Made by a program: the position numbers and the translations under genes. DNA of 64,000 nucleotides. It comes from Nitrospira sp. (lineage in GTDB: Bacteria; Nitrospirota; Nitrospiria; Nitrospirales; Nitrospiraceae). The stretch lies in the NCBI GenBank assembly GCA_016788885.1, contig JAEURX010000025.1, positions 62,001 through 126,000 of the forward strand, given 5' to 3'. Shown here one piece after another: positions 8,647 through 17,440 of this stretch. Below the pieces are notes generated by a model. That model was given only the letters and a program-made list of their open reading frames with translations, did not search any database and was not told the origin of the DNA. Within the stretch, counting starts at the first letter, position 1; each line of letters begins with the position of its first letter.

Positions 8647-9189
8647 CTACGATTCCGGCCCCACGCCGGCAGGCAGCGCCGGGCTGCGATCCTCCGCCCA
8701 ACGCATGTGCTGTGTGGTGACATGGCCGTGCCGGACTTTGATGCCTGCCACCCTGTTTGTCACGCCCCCCAACGTCGCCGTTACCTCATAGACTCCCTCA
8801 GGCAGGTCGATAAACAACCAGGGGCCCGTGATCTGCTCTTGCGGAACAGTCAGCACCGACAGTCCCTTGGCATCGCGCAGGGTCACTCCCACGCCGGTGA
8901 CAAACGATTTTCCTCCTGCCGTAAAGACCAACTTCAGGGCGAACGGCGGATAGGCAGCCTCGCGCTCAACCTGTCCGATACCGGTGCTGAAGTAGCGGAT
9001 CGTTCCACTGTGGTAGAGGGGGACGACCTCTTTTTGCGCGCCAGTCTCAGCGGAAAATTCCAACTCGATGCCCTCTCCGCTCGGAAGCACTCGCGCCGAC
9101 GCGGTAGCCGCCTCTGCGTGGGCCCCGCTCAGCCACAACGCCACGCCCACAATCCCGCTCATGTGTCGCGCACATTCACGCCATCTCAT
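8647..9189 (-). CDS. Exported protein with carboxypeptidase-regulatory-like fold
   Basis: 180 residues. The chosen ATG (9189) has GGAGGA 8 bases upstream and gives a signal peptide (MRWRECARHMSGIVGVALWLSGAHAEA). The mature part is beta-rich: TGVGVTLRDAKGLSVLTVPQ and then LPEGVYEVTATLGGVTNRV, the pattern of carboxypeptidase-regulatory or SpaA-like Ig-type folds. Likely periplasmic. First of three co-directional genes with two CBS proteins; why an exported protein is grouped with cytoplasmic nucleotide sensors is unclear. No catalytic motif seen. Confidence 0.7.
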   Translation of the reverse strand: MRWRECARHMSGIVGVALWLSGAHAEAATASARVLPSGEGIELEFSAETGAQKEVVPLYHSGTIRYFSTGIGQVEREAAYPPFALKLVFTAGGKSFVTGVGVTLRDAKGLSVLTVPQEQITGPWLFIDLPEGVYEVTATLGGVTNRVAGIKVRHGHVTTQHMRWAEDRSPALPAGVGPES

Positions 9190-9517
9190 CAGGTCTCCTC
9201 CTGTCCATCCTCCACGCAACGGTGATGCCGAAGTACTCGCGAATCGTGCGCCTTATGATGGCGCGGGAACCACCCGTCCAGCCCGGCCGAGCCTCGCGGG
9301 TATCCAGATCCGACTGAGGCCAATTACCCCATCCGACTCCTCGATACTGCTGCAAAACGCCGCAATATCATGATCCCGCCGCCCCAGTCTTCGGGGTGAA
9401 TGGCCTGGCTCCGCCGGAAATGAGCGGGCTGAAACCCTCACGTCTCCAGGCACATCCGATGCAGACCTCATTCCAGAGCACACACATGTCGAGTGGCGTG
9501 ATGGGGGAGAGCGATCT
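9190..9517. other. Divergent intergenic region
   Basis: 328 bases between the minus-strand CBS group and the plus-strand Usp/ATPase pair, so it must hold promoters for both directions. The Usp ribosome-binding site (GGGGGAGAG) is at 9503-9511. I could not identify a convincing -35/-10 pair or an operator palindrome. Confidence 0.5.
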
Positions 9518-10423
9518 ATGGATATACTGATTGCAGTGGACGGATCAGAATTCGCCGAATGGAGCGTGCAAATGCTGGAGGCCCTCGCCGGCCGACCACC
9601 GGACAGCGTCACCTTGTTGCACGTAGTGGATAGTGCGTCGCTGAAATCCTCAGCCCGTAAACATGCCGCCTTGTCCAAACAGGCCGTTGCCGCCATGACG
9701 AAGGCCGGCGATCACATCTTGCGGCGCTTTGAAGGGCTGGCGAAAATTGCGTTGAAGCAGGCCACGACGAAACCTCGCACCACGATCGACACCATCCTGG
9801 CTCACGGCCGCGTCGCGGAAACCATTTCGAAGATCGCCAAACAACACAAGGCCGACCTGCTCGTCGTCGGCTCCCGCGGCCTCAGCGATGCGGAACATTA
9901 TCTCCTCGGCAGTGTGTCGCGCACCGTGACCGCCCTGGCGCCTTGTCCCGTGCTCGTCGTCAAGCGGCCGTTGACGGCGCTTTCCCATGTGCTGTTCGCG
10001 GCCGATACGTCCAAACATTCCCAAGGGGCCTGCAGTTTTCTGTGCAAACGATTTCTCCCGGACTCAGCCCACGTCACGGTCCTGTCCATCGTCGAGCCCA
10101 CCGTCACGGAACTCGCGACCAAGTACCTTTCGCAGGACCAGGTGGAACAGATTACCGCGCCGAAACGTCTGGCCGCCGAGCAGGTGGTGGAACACCTTCG
10201 GGCCCGCTTCCTTGCCGAAAACTATGCGGTCACGACGAACGTGCACCTTGATCATGTGACAGATGCCCTCCTCAAGCAGGCCGCGGCACACGACGTCGAT
10301 CTGCTGGTGGCCGGCTCGCGAGGCCTCACAGGGTCCGAGCGGTTGCAATTGGGAAGCGTCTCGGAGGCGATGCTGAAGTACGCGCCCTGTTCGGTGCTCA
10401 TCGTACGAGGATGGCGTGCCTGA
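9518..10423 (+). CDS. Universal stress protein with two UspA domains
   Basis: 301 residues made of two tandem UspA domains. Domain 1 is residues ~1-150 (MDILIAVDGSEFAEWS...VVGSRGLSDAEHYLLGSVSRT). Domain 2 is ~155-300 (VLFAADTSKHSQ...VAGSRGLTGSERLQLGSVSEA). Both keep the G-2x-G-9x-G(S/T) loop that binds ATP in the nucleotide-binding Usp group. It overlaps the downstream P-type ATPase gene by 8 bases, so the proteins are probably made together and may work together under stress. A second double Usp lies at 47900-48757. Confidence 0.92.
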   Translation: MDILIAVDGSEFAEWSVQMLEALAGRPPDSVTLLHVVDSASLKSSARKHAALSKQAVAAMTKAGDHILRRFEGLAKIALKQATTKPRTTIDTILAHGRVAETISKIAKQHKADLLVVGSRGLSDAEHYLLGSVSRTVTALAPCPVLVVKRPLTALSHVLFAADTSKHSQGACSFLCKRFLPDSAHVTVLSIVEPTVTELATKYLSQDQVEQITAPKRLAAEQVVEHLRARFLAENYAVTTNVHLDHVTDALLKQAAAHDVDLLVAGSRGLTGSERLQLGSVSEAMLKYAPCSVLIVRGWRA

Positions 10424-13205
10424 CCTGTCTGCGCTCGAGATCTGCCGCCTGGCGCCCAGCCAAGTGTATCGCGCCCTCACCACGAGCCCTCAGGGACTCT
10501 CAGCGGACGATGTGCGGCGCCGGACCATTCGAGACGGGCCGAACAGCCTGCAGGCCCTGCGCCGCACCCCGCTGGTCAGCCGCTTCGTGCGGCAGTTTAC
10601 CCACTTCCTCGCACTCCTCCTATGGGTAGCCGCGGGCCTGGCATTTCTGGCCGATGTGCTGCATCAAGGCCAAGGCATGGCCACGCTCGGTTGGGCGATT
10701 CTTGGCGTGATTCTCATCAACGCTGTGTTTGCGTTTCTTCAGGAATACAAGGCCGAGCGCGCGGTCCAGGCCTTACGCGGCATGTTGCCGGCCAAGGCCT
10801 GGGTGACTCGCGACGGGCAGCAGCAACAGATCGCCCGCAGCGAACTGGTGCCGGGAGACGTGCTCGTGCTGGAAGAAGGTGAACAGGTGCCCGCCGACGC
10901 CCGACTCACTGAGGCCGTCGGTCTGCGCGTCGACAATTCGTCGCTCACGGGCGAATCGAAGCCCCAGCGAAGAATCGCCGACCCCATCACCGATGGTCAT
11001 CCGCTCGACATCGCCAACCTGGTTTTTGCCGGGACCACAGTCCTGTCCGGACATGGTCAAGGGGTAGTCTTCGCCACCGGACTCAAAACCGAATTCGGGA
11101 AGATCGCCCGCCTCACCGCCACCGTCCACACCAGTTTGAGTCCGCTTCAGCAGGAAATCGTGAAGGTGACCCATGTGGTCGCCGGACTCTCGCTGATCAT
11201 GGGGGTGGTCTTTTTTACCATCGGCGTGGGAATCGGCCTGGGATTCTGGACCAGCGCGATTTTCAGCATCGGGATCATCGTGGCCAATGTACCCGAGGGC
11301 CTGCTCCCGACGGTCACTCTGGCCCTGGCCATGGGCAGCCAACGCATGGCTGCGCGCAAGGCGCTCATCAAACACCTCGCCTCCGTTGAGACGCTGGGCT
11401 GCACCACCGTCATCTGTACCGACAAGACGGGCACGCTCACGGAAAACCGCATGCGAGTCGACAAACTCTACGTCGATGACCTGATCGTGGAATCCCGGGA
11501 AAGCTGCCTGTTCACCAGAAACCGGCTCATCAGCGCCGCCGAGGCCGAACGCTGGCGCCCACTCTTCGATGCGATGGTGCACTGCAACAACGCGAAGCGT
11601 ACGCGCCGTCCAGACGGTCGCAGCCAGGCCTCCGGCGATCCGACTGAAACGGCGCTCTTGGAATTTGCCGCCGACCACGGACTCCTGCATCGGCCTCCAC
11701 TTCGACGGATGGGTGAACTGCCCTTCGATGCGGATCGAAAACGCATGACGACGCTGCACTGGAGCGAGGGACGGCTCCTGGCCTTCACGAAGGGAGCACC
11801 GGAATCGATCCTGCCTCTCTGCACCAGGCAACAGGGCTCGTCAGCGGCCACGGACCTGACACCGGACGAACGCAAAAAAATCCTGGCGCAGGGGCAAGCC
11901 TTCGCCCAACAGGCATATCGAGTGCTGGCCGTGGCGATGCGCGAGGTGGAGCGAGGCGTGGAAGAGTTGGACGCCGACAGCATCGAACATGGGCTGACGT
12001 TTCTCGGGCTCGTGGCCATGATGGATCCCCCGCACCGCGAAGTGCCCGACGCCATCACGACGTGCCGCCGGGCCGGAATCCGCGTCATCATGATTACGGG
12101 CGACCACCCGCTGACGGCCTTAGCGATCGCGCGAAAGGTCGGCCTGGCACAGCAATCCGTCGTCACGGACCCGGGGCGTTTCGTGCCGGTCATCGAAGGC
12201 GCGCAGATCGACGGTTTCAGCGATGAACAACTCCGCCGCCTGCTCACGCCGACGGGACCGGGGGAGCCGGACCCGATCTTTGCCCGCATGGCGCCCCGCC
12301 ATAAAATGCGCATCGTCTCGGTGCTCAAAGACATGCGCGAAGTCGTCGCCGTGACCGGCGACGGCGTGAACGATGCCCCGGCATTGAAGACCGCGGACAT
12401 CGGCATCGCTATGGGTGTGGCCGGGACGGACGTGGCGAAGGAAACGGCGTCGATGATCCTGCTGGACGATAATTTCGCCACGATCGTCAGTGCCATCGAG
12501 GAAGGCCGGGCCGTCTTCATGAACATCCGCAAGTTCATGACCTATGTCCTCGCCAGCAACGTGCCCGAAGTCGTGCCGTACCTGGCATTCGGCCTCTCGT
12601 CGGCGCCGTTGGCGCTGACCGTCCCGCAGATACTCGCAGTAGATCTGGGCACCGACATGGTCCCGGCGCTGGCCCTCGCGGCGGAACCTCCGCAGGGCAA
12701 CGTGATGGATGAACCGCCCCGGCCGCGAACAGAGCGATTGCTGAACCGTGAGATGCTGGTGAGGGCGTATGGCTTCCTTGGGTTGATTGAAACCGCCGTG
12801 GCCATGGGGGGCTTCTTTCTGTACCTGCACCACCAGGGATGGGCGTGGGGAAGTCCGCTCGACTGGAGCACGCCGTTGTACAAGGAGGCCACCACCGTGA
12901 CCTTCGCCGGGATCGTCGCCGCACAAGCCGCCAACGTCTTTGCCTGCCGTTCCGACAGGATCTCTGCCTTCCGGCTCGGCTGGTTCAGCAATCCGCTGAT
13001 TGTGTTGGGGATTGTCGTGGAGGTCGCCCTGCTGCTGATCATGACCTACAGTCCGGTGGGGCACTGGGTTCTGGGCACCGCTTCCCTTCCGGCCTGGATC
13101 TTTGTTCCGCTGCTCCTGGGAGCCGTAGGGCTGCTGTTCGCCGACGAACTCTATAAACTTGTCAGACCACGCATGAATGCCAAACAGCCGGGACGGATGA
13201 ACTGA
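10416..13205 (+). CDS. P2-type cation-transporting ATPase
   Basis: 929 residues, full-length P-type ATPase, starting at a GTG that overlaps the Usp stop region by 8 bases. It has an N-terminal cation-ATPase domain (1-60), the actuator TGES at 178-181, the M4 segment NVPEGLLPTVT from 291, the phosphorylation site Asp336 in CTDKTGTLT, KGAPES, MITGDHP and TGDGVNDAPALK. About ten membrane helices. The M4 sequence PEGLLPTVTLALAMGSQRMA is closer to the Na+/K+ (P2C) pattern than to SERCA (PEGLP), so Na+, K+ or Ca2+ are all possible. Inner membrane. Translational coupling to a Usp is the notable context. Confidence 0.92.
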   Translation: MPDLSALEICRLAPSQVYRALTTSPQGLSADDVRRRTIRDGPNSLQALRRTPLVSRFVRQFTHFLALLLWVAAGLAFLADVLHQGQGMATLGWAILGVILINAVFAFLQEYKAERAVQALRGMLPAKAWVTRDGQQQQIARSELVPGDVLVLEEGEQVPADARLTEAVGLRVDNSSLTGESKPQRRIADPITDGHPLDIANLVFAGTTVLSGHGQGVVFATGLKTEFGKIARLTATVHTSLSPLQQEIVKVTHVVAGLSLIMGVVFFTIGVGIGLGFWTSAIFSIGIIVANVPEGLLPTVTLALAMGSQRMAARKALIKHLASVETLGCTTVICTDKTGTLTENRMRVDKLYVDDLIVESRESCLFTRNRLISAAEAERWRPLFDAMVHCNNAKRTRRPDGRSQASGDPTETALLEFAADHGLLHRPPLRRMGELPFDADRKRMTTLHWSEGRLLAFTKGAPESILPLCTRQQGSSAATDLTPDERKKILAQGQAFAQQAYRVLAVAMREVERGVEELDADSIEHGLTFLGLVAMMDPPHREVPDAITTCRRAGIRVIMITGDHPLTALAIARKVGLAQQSVVTDPGRFVPVIEGAQIDGFSDEQLRRLLTPTGPGEPDPIFARMAPRHKMRIVSVLKDMREVVAVTGDGVNDAPALKTADIGIAMGVAGTDVAKETASMILLDDNFATIVSAIEEGRAVFMNIRKFMTYVLASNVPEVVPYLAFGLSSAPLALTVPQILAVDLGTDMVPALALAAEPPQGNVMDEPPRPRTERLLNREMLVRAYGFLGLIETAVAMGGFFLYLHHQGWAWGSPLDWSTPLYKEATTVTFAGIVAAQAANVFACRSDRISAFRLGWFSNPLIVLGIVVEVALLLIMTYSPVGHWVLGTASLPAWIFVPLLLGAVGLLFADELYKLVRPRMNAKQPGRMN

Positions 13206-13309
13206 AAGCGAACCTGTGTGCGAGCGCACTGTGCCCGTATGAATGAACGACCATCGACATCCGAGAGACACGACCGCAGCGAACCGTGCGTTGAAGCAAA
13301 GGAGCGCGT

Positions 13310-14155
13310 ATGACGACCGCATCGGGTCACCATGTCAGTGACTATATGCACCGCCAATTGGAAGTGGTTCCGCAAGACACCTCCGTCGTGACCGTCGCCG
13401 CAAGAATGAGAACGCACAGCATCGGCTCGATCCTGGTCGAATCCTTCGATCGCCCGCATCACGATTGCCGGATTGCCGGCATCGTCACCGAGACCGATTT
13501 GGTCGCGAAGGTCCTGGCGAAAGGCCTCGTTCCTTCGCGAACCAGCATGGCGGACATCATGAGCAGCCCGCTCATCACCATCGCCCCGAATCGTCCGATG
13601 GTCGACGCCAGTCATGTGATGCAAGCCAAGAACGTGCGGCACCTGGTCGTGACCGAGGGGACGGACGTGCTCGGCGTGATCTCGGTCCGCGATCTCGTGC
13701 GACACTTCGTCGATGCCGACGGCGGTCCGGTACAGGCGCTGACCAATGTCTATCGTCCGCTGAGCGTCCTCATGAAAACTGCCATCGAAACCATCGGCAG
13801 CGAAGAAACCGCCCTGGCAGCGGCGAAACGGATGACGGAGAAACACATCGGGGCGCTGTTCGTGATCGAAGCCGATGAACTGGTGGGAATCATCACCGAA
13901 GGCGATCTGGTGCGAAAGCTGCTTGCCTATCAACTCGACCCGGAAGCCATGCGTGTCGGGGCTCTCATGAACTCGCCGTTACTCGACATCGACATCAATC
14001 GCACGATTCGGGATGCGAGTGAGCGGATGGCGGCGAAGCGCGTCCGGCATCTGGCCGTCACCGAGCACGAGAAGGTCGTCGGCGTCCTCTCGATCCGGGA
14101 TCTGGTCAAGATGGTCGCCATCCGGGACCGCCCGGACTTTTTGAAGCGAAGCTGA
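13310..14155 (+). CDS. Four-CBS-domain protein
   Basis: 281 residues forming two CBS pairs: CBS1-2 at ~1-140 (VSDYMHRQLEVVPQDTSV, ADIMSSPLITIAPNRPM) and CBS3-4 at ~145-280 (LMKTAIETIGSEETALAAA, GALMNSPLLDIDINRTI). The RHLVVTEGTDVLGVISVRDLV and RHLAVTEHEKVVGVLSIRDLV stretches show an internal duplication. Cytoplasmic, probably a nucleotide sensor. GGAG precedes the ATG. It follows the P-type ATPase by 104 bases and may modulate it, though nothing in the sequence proves this. A 12-bp hairpin lies just after the stop. Confidence 0.9.
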   Translation: MTTASGHHVSDYMHRQLEVVPQDTSVVTVAARMRTHSIGSILVESFDRPHHDCRIAGIVTETDLVAKVLAKGLVPSRTSMADIMSSPLITIAPNRPMVDASHVMQAKNVRHLVVTEGTDVLGVISVRDLVRHFVDADGGPVQALTNVYRPLSVLMKTAIETIGSEETALAAAKRMTEKHIGALFVIEADELVGIITEGDLVRKLLAYQLDPEAMRVGALMNSPLLDIDINRTIRDASERMAAKRVRHLAVTEHEKVVGVLSIRDLVKMVAIRDRPDFLKRS

Positions 14156-14160
14156 TCGGT

Positions 14161-14191
14161 CGGCCGCGAGGGTGCCGGGCCCTCGCGGCCG
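14161..14191 (+). terminator. Strong GC hairpin after the four-CBS gene
   Basis: A perfect 12-bp inverted repeat (CGGCCGCGAGGG at 14161-14172 and its complement at 14180-14191) with a 7-base loop, 5 bases after the CBS stop codon. No T-tract follows, so it is not a classical intrinsic terminator. It could be a factor-assisted terminator or an mRNA 3' end stabiliser. Confidence 0.45.
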
Positions 14192-14313
14192 AGATCGGCT
14201 TGGACCCACGTTTTGATTGCGCCTACCGACCACGAACGGTAGACTTCCCCCATACGTGTTGTTCCCACATCGTCACGCATGACGGATCGAGTCACTCTCC
14301 CCCTCTTAGCTGA

Positions 14314-15081
14314 ATGGAGCCGCTGATGTTGGACTGGCTTGCCAATCCTGAAGTCTGGATCGCACTCGGAACGCTCACCGCATTGGAGATCGTACTGGGC
14401 ATCGATAACATCATTTTCCTGTCCGTCCTCGTCGGCCGCCTCCCCGAGTCGCAGCGCGCCGTCGCACGCCGAGTGGGGCTCGGCCTCGCCATGATGGCCC
14501 GCCTCGGGCTGCTGTTTTCGATCTCCTTTGTCATGGGATTAACCAAACCCTGGGTCACGATCCTCGGTCACGGCATCTCAGGCCGCGATCTGATTCTAGT
14601 CGGAGGCGGGCTATTCCTCATGGCCAAAGCCACGCACGAAATTCATAACAGCCTGGAAGGCGTCGAGGAAGGCCACACACCCACCGCAGCGGCCAGCCTC
14701 GGCATGGTCTTGCTGCAGATCGCGCTCCTGGATATCGTCTTTTCGTTGGACTCCGTCATCACGGCGGTCGGACTGGTCGAACATGTGTCGATCATGGCCG
14801 TGGCCATCATCCTGGCTGTGGTGGTGATGCTGATGGCGGCCAAGGCCATCGGCGATTTCGTGGACACGCATCCGACGATCAAGATTCTAGCCCTGTCGTT
14901 TTTGATCCTGGTCGGCGTGACCTTGATGGTCGAAGGATTCGACGTGCACGTGCCGAAAGGCTACATCTACTTCTCCATGGCTTTTTCCGTGACCGTCGAG
15001 ATGCTGAACATACGCATGCGCAGAAAACGGGCAACACCGATCAAGCTGCATAGCCGCTACGCGGAAGAGCCGCGGCAGTGA
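14314..15081 (+). CDS. TerC/YgdQ-family integral membrane protein
   Basis: 255 residues with about seven membrane helices. The TerC family signature is clear: EIVLGIDNIIFLSVLVGRLP in helix 1 and the repeat-like DIVFSLDSVITAVGLVEH in the second half, each with a membrane-embedded Asp. TerC, Alx and YgdQ proteins are implicated in manganese or other metal export and in tellurite resistance. The family fit is good but the substrate is not established. It stands alone between the CBS gene and a convergent minus-strand lipoprotein gene. Confidence 0.9.
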   Translation: MEPLMLDWLANPEVWIALGTLTALEIVLGIDNIIFLSVLVGRLPESQRAVARRVGLGLAMMARLGLLFSISFVMGLTKPWVTILGHGISGRDLILVGGGLFLMAKATHEIHNSLEGVEEGHTPTAAASLGMVLLQIALLDIVFSLDSVITAVGLVEHVSIMAVAIILAVVVMLMAAKAIGDFVDTHPTIKILALSFLILVGVTLMVEGFDVHVPKGYIYFSMAFSVTVEMLNIRMRRKRATPIKLHSRYAEEPRQ

Positions 15082-15108
15082 GAGGGCTCTCGCCTGCTGC
15101 CGGTCCGG

Positions 15109-15651
15109 TTATTCTCCGCGGAGGCCTTCGGGGACGGACAGGAGATAATTGGCATCCATCGTCTCTTCCCACGTGCCCCCGCCCTGCGCATTTCCCATAG
15201 CCCATCCGCGCATGAATACAAGGCCGAGCACCGGCTCACTCGCCGGCACCGTCGTCGGCCTGGCCTCCTTCTGATCCCCGATGCGCCCCACCACCGTCAC
15301 CCGCGCCCATTGCTTCCATTTGGGAGGCAAGAGGGAGACATCCGGGACGACCACCCAATAATATCCCGCTTCGGGTCCCTCAGTACTGGTCGGACGGTGA
15401 GGCCGATAGTCTTTATCCAGAGGGCGATTTTTCAGATGGAGCCAGAGCCGCTGGCCGTTCTGCTGCTGATCTACGACGACCCCGCCGAGAATGACCGTCT
15501 TGCCTTGATAGGTATCCGGCGCGGCGACAAGGGAGGTAAGGGTGACTCCCGGCTCTGCCTGCTGAATATATCGTGACGGCACATTCCCGCAACCCGTCAC
15601 GAGAGTAAGGCCTAGCAGGCACGTCAGTAGTCGAATCTTCCCACCATTCAC
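15109..15651 (-). CDS. Slp-family outer-membrane lipoprotein
   Basis: 180 residues from a GTG at 15651 with a GGAGGA ribosome-binding site at 15656-15661; the longer frame to 15687 lacks such a site. It has a lipoprotein signal with lipobox LVTGC. The mature part resembles Slp: PSRYIQQAEPGVTL...PDTYQGKTVILGGVVVDQQQ and GYYWVVVPDVSLLPPKWKQW. In E. coli, Slp is a starvation- and acid-induced outer-membrane lipoprotein. This copy lies 39 bases downstream of a methyltransferase gene on the same strand. Confidence 0.8.
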   Translation of the reverse strand: MNGGKIRLLTCLLGLTLVTGCGNVPSRYIQQAEPGVTLTSLVAAPDTYQGKTVILGGVVVDQQQNGQRLWLHLKNRPLDKDYRPHRPTSTEGPEAGYYWVVVPDVSLLPPKWKQWARVTVVGRIGDQKEARPTTVPASEPVLGLVFMRGWAMGNAQGGGTWEETMDANYLLSVPEGLRGE

Positions 15652-15690
15652 ATCGTCCTCCATTCGTCGAGATGTCGATGCACGCACAGA

Positions 15691-16500
15691 TCACGCCTGA
15701 GCACGTTTCCACCCGCTGATCGCACAACGCTGGGCTAGCAGCGGCCGCATGTGATCGAGATCGAGGGAGACGCGGGTCATCACCTCATCGGCCAACCTTG
15801 CATCGTCGAAGCATTCAAATGCGTCATCGAGAAACCCGCCTCGTAAGAGAGGATGCTGCAGAAATCGCTGACCGGACCCGCTCGCGACTTCAAGCGGCCG
15901 CTCGATCACGTCGATCCGCTCCATATTCAGCCGTTCAAGCCACCCTCGCGCCTCCGCCGCCGACGGCCGCTCCGCCACATGCGCGGCCAGCCGTGCACGC
16001 TCGATCGTCAGCCCGTGCCGGCTCATTTCCTGATCAATCCGTTGCCAGATGGAATCGAACGTTCCCAGCGAAGGAAAGGTCAACACCACTTGGCCTCCAG
16101 GCGCGAGGTGTTCGATCAATCCCCTCATCGCCTCAAATCGGTGCGGCCGGAGAAACATAACGGACAGATTGCCGGTAATGCGTTGGAAGGTAGGAAAGGA
16201 TGCAGGCAGGGCACGCATGTCACAACAATCAAACCGGAGCCAGGGCAACTCCCCTCGTTGCAGCGTCCTGGCATTGGCCACCTGGCCTCGACTGGCGTCG
16301 ATTCCGAGGACGGAGCCGGTCGGGCCAACCTGTTCAGCCAGGTAGAAGGCCGGGATGCCGTGACCGCAGGCGATATCGAGGATGGTTAAGCCGGGCCGCA
16401 GATCGAGTTGCGCCAACAGCACTTCCGCAAACGGGGTCGACCAGTCATCCTCTGCGGGAAGGGGCCATTGCCTGGACAAGGATGCGGAGGGGTGGCTCAT
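15691..16500 (-). CDS. SAM-dependent methyltransferase, class I
   Basis: 269 residues with a class I Rossmann methyltransferase core. Motif I is ILDIACGHGIPAFYLAEQ (~residues 35-52), motif II acidic VLGIDAS, and the post-motif region has LRFDCCDMRALP. This is the UbiE/Methyltransf_25-type architecture of soluble small-molecule methyltransferases. The C-terminal third is helical and could set substrate choice. Substrate unknown; no biosynthetic neighbours clarify it. Start MSHPSASL at 16500. Confidence 0.8.
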   Translation of the reverse strand: MSHPSASLSRQWPLPAEDDWSTPFAEVLLAQLDLRPGLTILDIACGHGIPAFYLAEQVGPTGSVLGIDASRGQVANARTLQRGELPWLRFDCCDMRALPASFPTFQRITGNLSVMFLRPHRFEAMRGLIEHLAPGGQVVLTFPSLGTFDSIWQRIDQEMSRHGLTIERARLAAHVAERPSAAEARGWLERLNMERIDVIERPLEVASGSGQRFLQHPLLRGGFLDDAFECFDDARLADEVMTRVSLDLDHMRPLLAQRCAISGWKRAQA

Positions 16501-16590
16501 GAGATGCCTTTCGCTCGGGCCTAAACGGTCTGCCGCATCTTACCCGAAGCGTCGAGGACAAGTCAGAACTCTCTTCGGCAATCATCACGC

Positions 16591-17409
16591 TCACAACCGG
16601 TCCAGCAGCTGCTGTTTTTTCGCGCGATAGTCCTCCTCCGTGATCAAGCCCTGTTCCCAAAGGCGTTTGAGCAGGCTCAGTTGTTCCTCCATCGAACGCG
16701 GTGGGTCCGGCTGGGCCGTAGGCTCTGGAGCCGTAACCTGCGTCCCACCCTTTGCGCCATGGTATTCGAGGATCAGTTCGTCCGGATCGGAACGAAACGG
16801 ATTCCCGCCTTTCTCGGCAGCCCGCGTGCTCGTCTGGCCTTCACCCGGCACCAATTCGTAAAACGCCCCGGCTTGCGCGAACAAGGGATCCCGCCAGATC
16901 TGTTTCCTGATCGAGGGCATGGTCACGGCGACCCGGTAATTGGCCAGGCGCAGATGGATTCGGCCGTCCTCGACGAACCAGACTCCTGAGGTCACCTGTT
17001 CCAATCCAAGATCCGACGGCCTGGCCAGTGCAAACACCACCTGCTCTTGCGCGGTGGCCTGCTGAAATGCCTGATGGAACGATTCAGCCAGGTACCGCAC
17101 CTCTTCCTCCGAAAATGCCGATTCGGTATCTCCTCGATACGACGAGCCGAGCAGAGGCCTGTGAATGCTTCGCACCTGCACCATTCGCAGCAGGGCTTCC
17201 CATTCCTGCCGCTCCAGTCCGAACGGGTGCTGGAGGCGCTGTTGATGATCACGCTCTTGTGTGAACGGGACGATCCTGACGAGCCGCTGATCGTCACAAG
17301 AGACGCATGTCATCTCCTTGCCAGGAGCGAGGCCCGAACAACCGGTCAAAACGAGGCAGACAACGAATAGGACGGCAATGTTCGTCCGTTGAAGGGACGC
17401 GTTGTTCAC
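16591..17409 (-). CDS. Lipoprotein with C-terminal SHOCT domain
   Basis: About 272 residues from a GTG at 17409; a TTG-initiated frame extends to 17451 but would put 14 polar residues before the signal. The signal runs MNNASLQRTNIAVLFVVC with lipobox LTGC. The end (SMEEQLSLLKRLWEQGLITEEDYRAKK) is a SHOCT short helical domain, often an oligomerisation tag. The middle carries a domain with LGLEQVTSGVWFVEDGRIHLRLANYRVAV. It probably sits in the outer membrane, facing the periplasm. It lies 31 bases after the haem-porin gene. Function unknown. Confidence 0.75.
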   Translation of the reverse strand: MNNASLQRTNIAVLFVVCLVLTGCSGLAPGKEMTCVSCDDQRLVRIVPFTQERDHQQRLQHPFGLERQEWEALLRMVQVRSIHRPLLGSSYRGDTESAFSEEEVRYLAESFHQAFQQATAQEQVVFALARPSDLGLEQVTSGVWFVEDGRIHLRLANYRVAVTMPSIRKQIWRDPLFAQAGAFYELVPGEGQTSTRAAEKGGNPFRSDPDELILEYHGAKGGTQVTAPEPTAQPDPPRSMEEQLSLLKRLWEQGLITEEDYRAKKQQLLDRL

Positions 17410-17440
17410 CTGTCTGTGATCTTTCTCAAGCCTGGACGAT

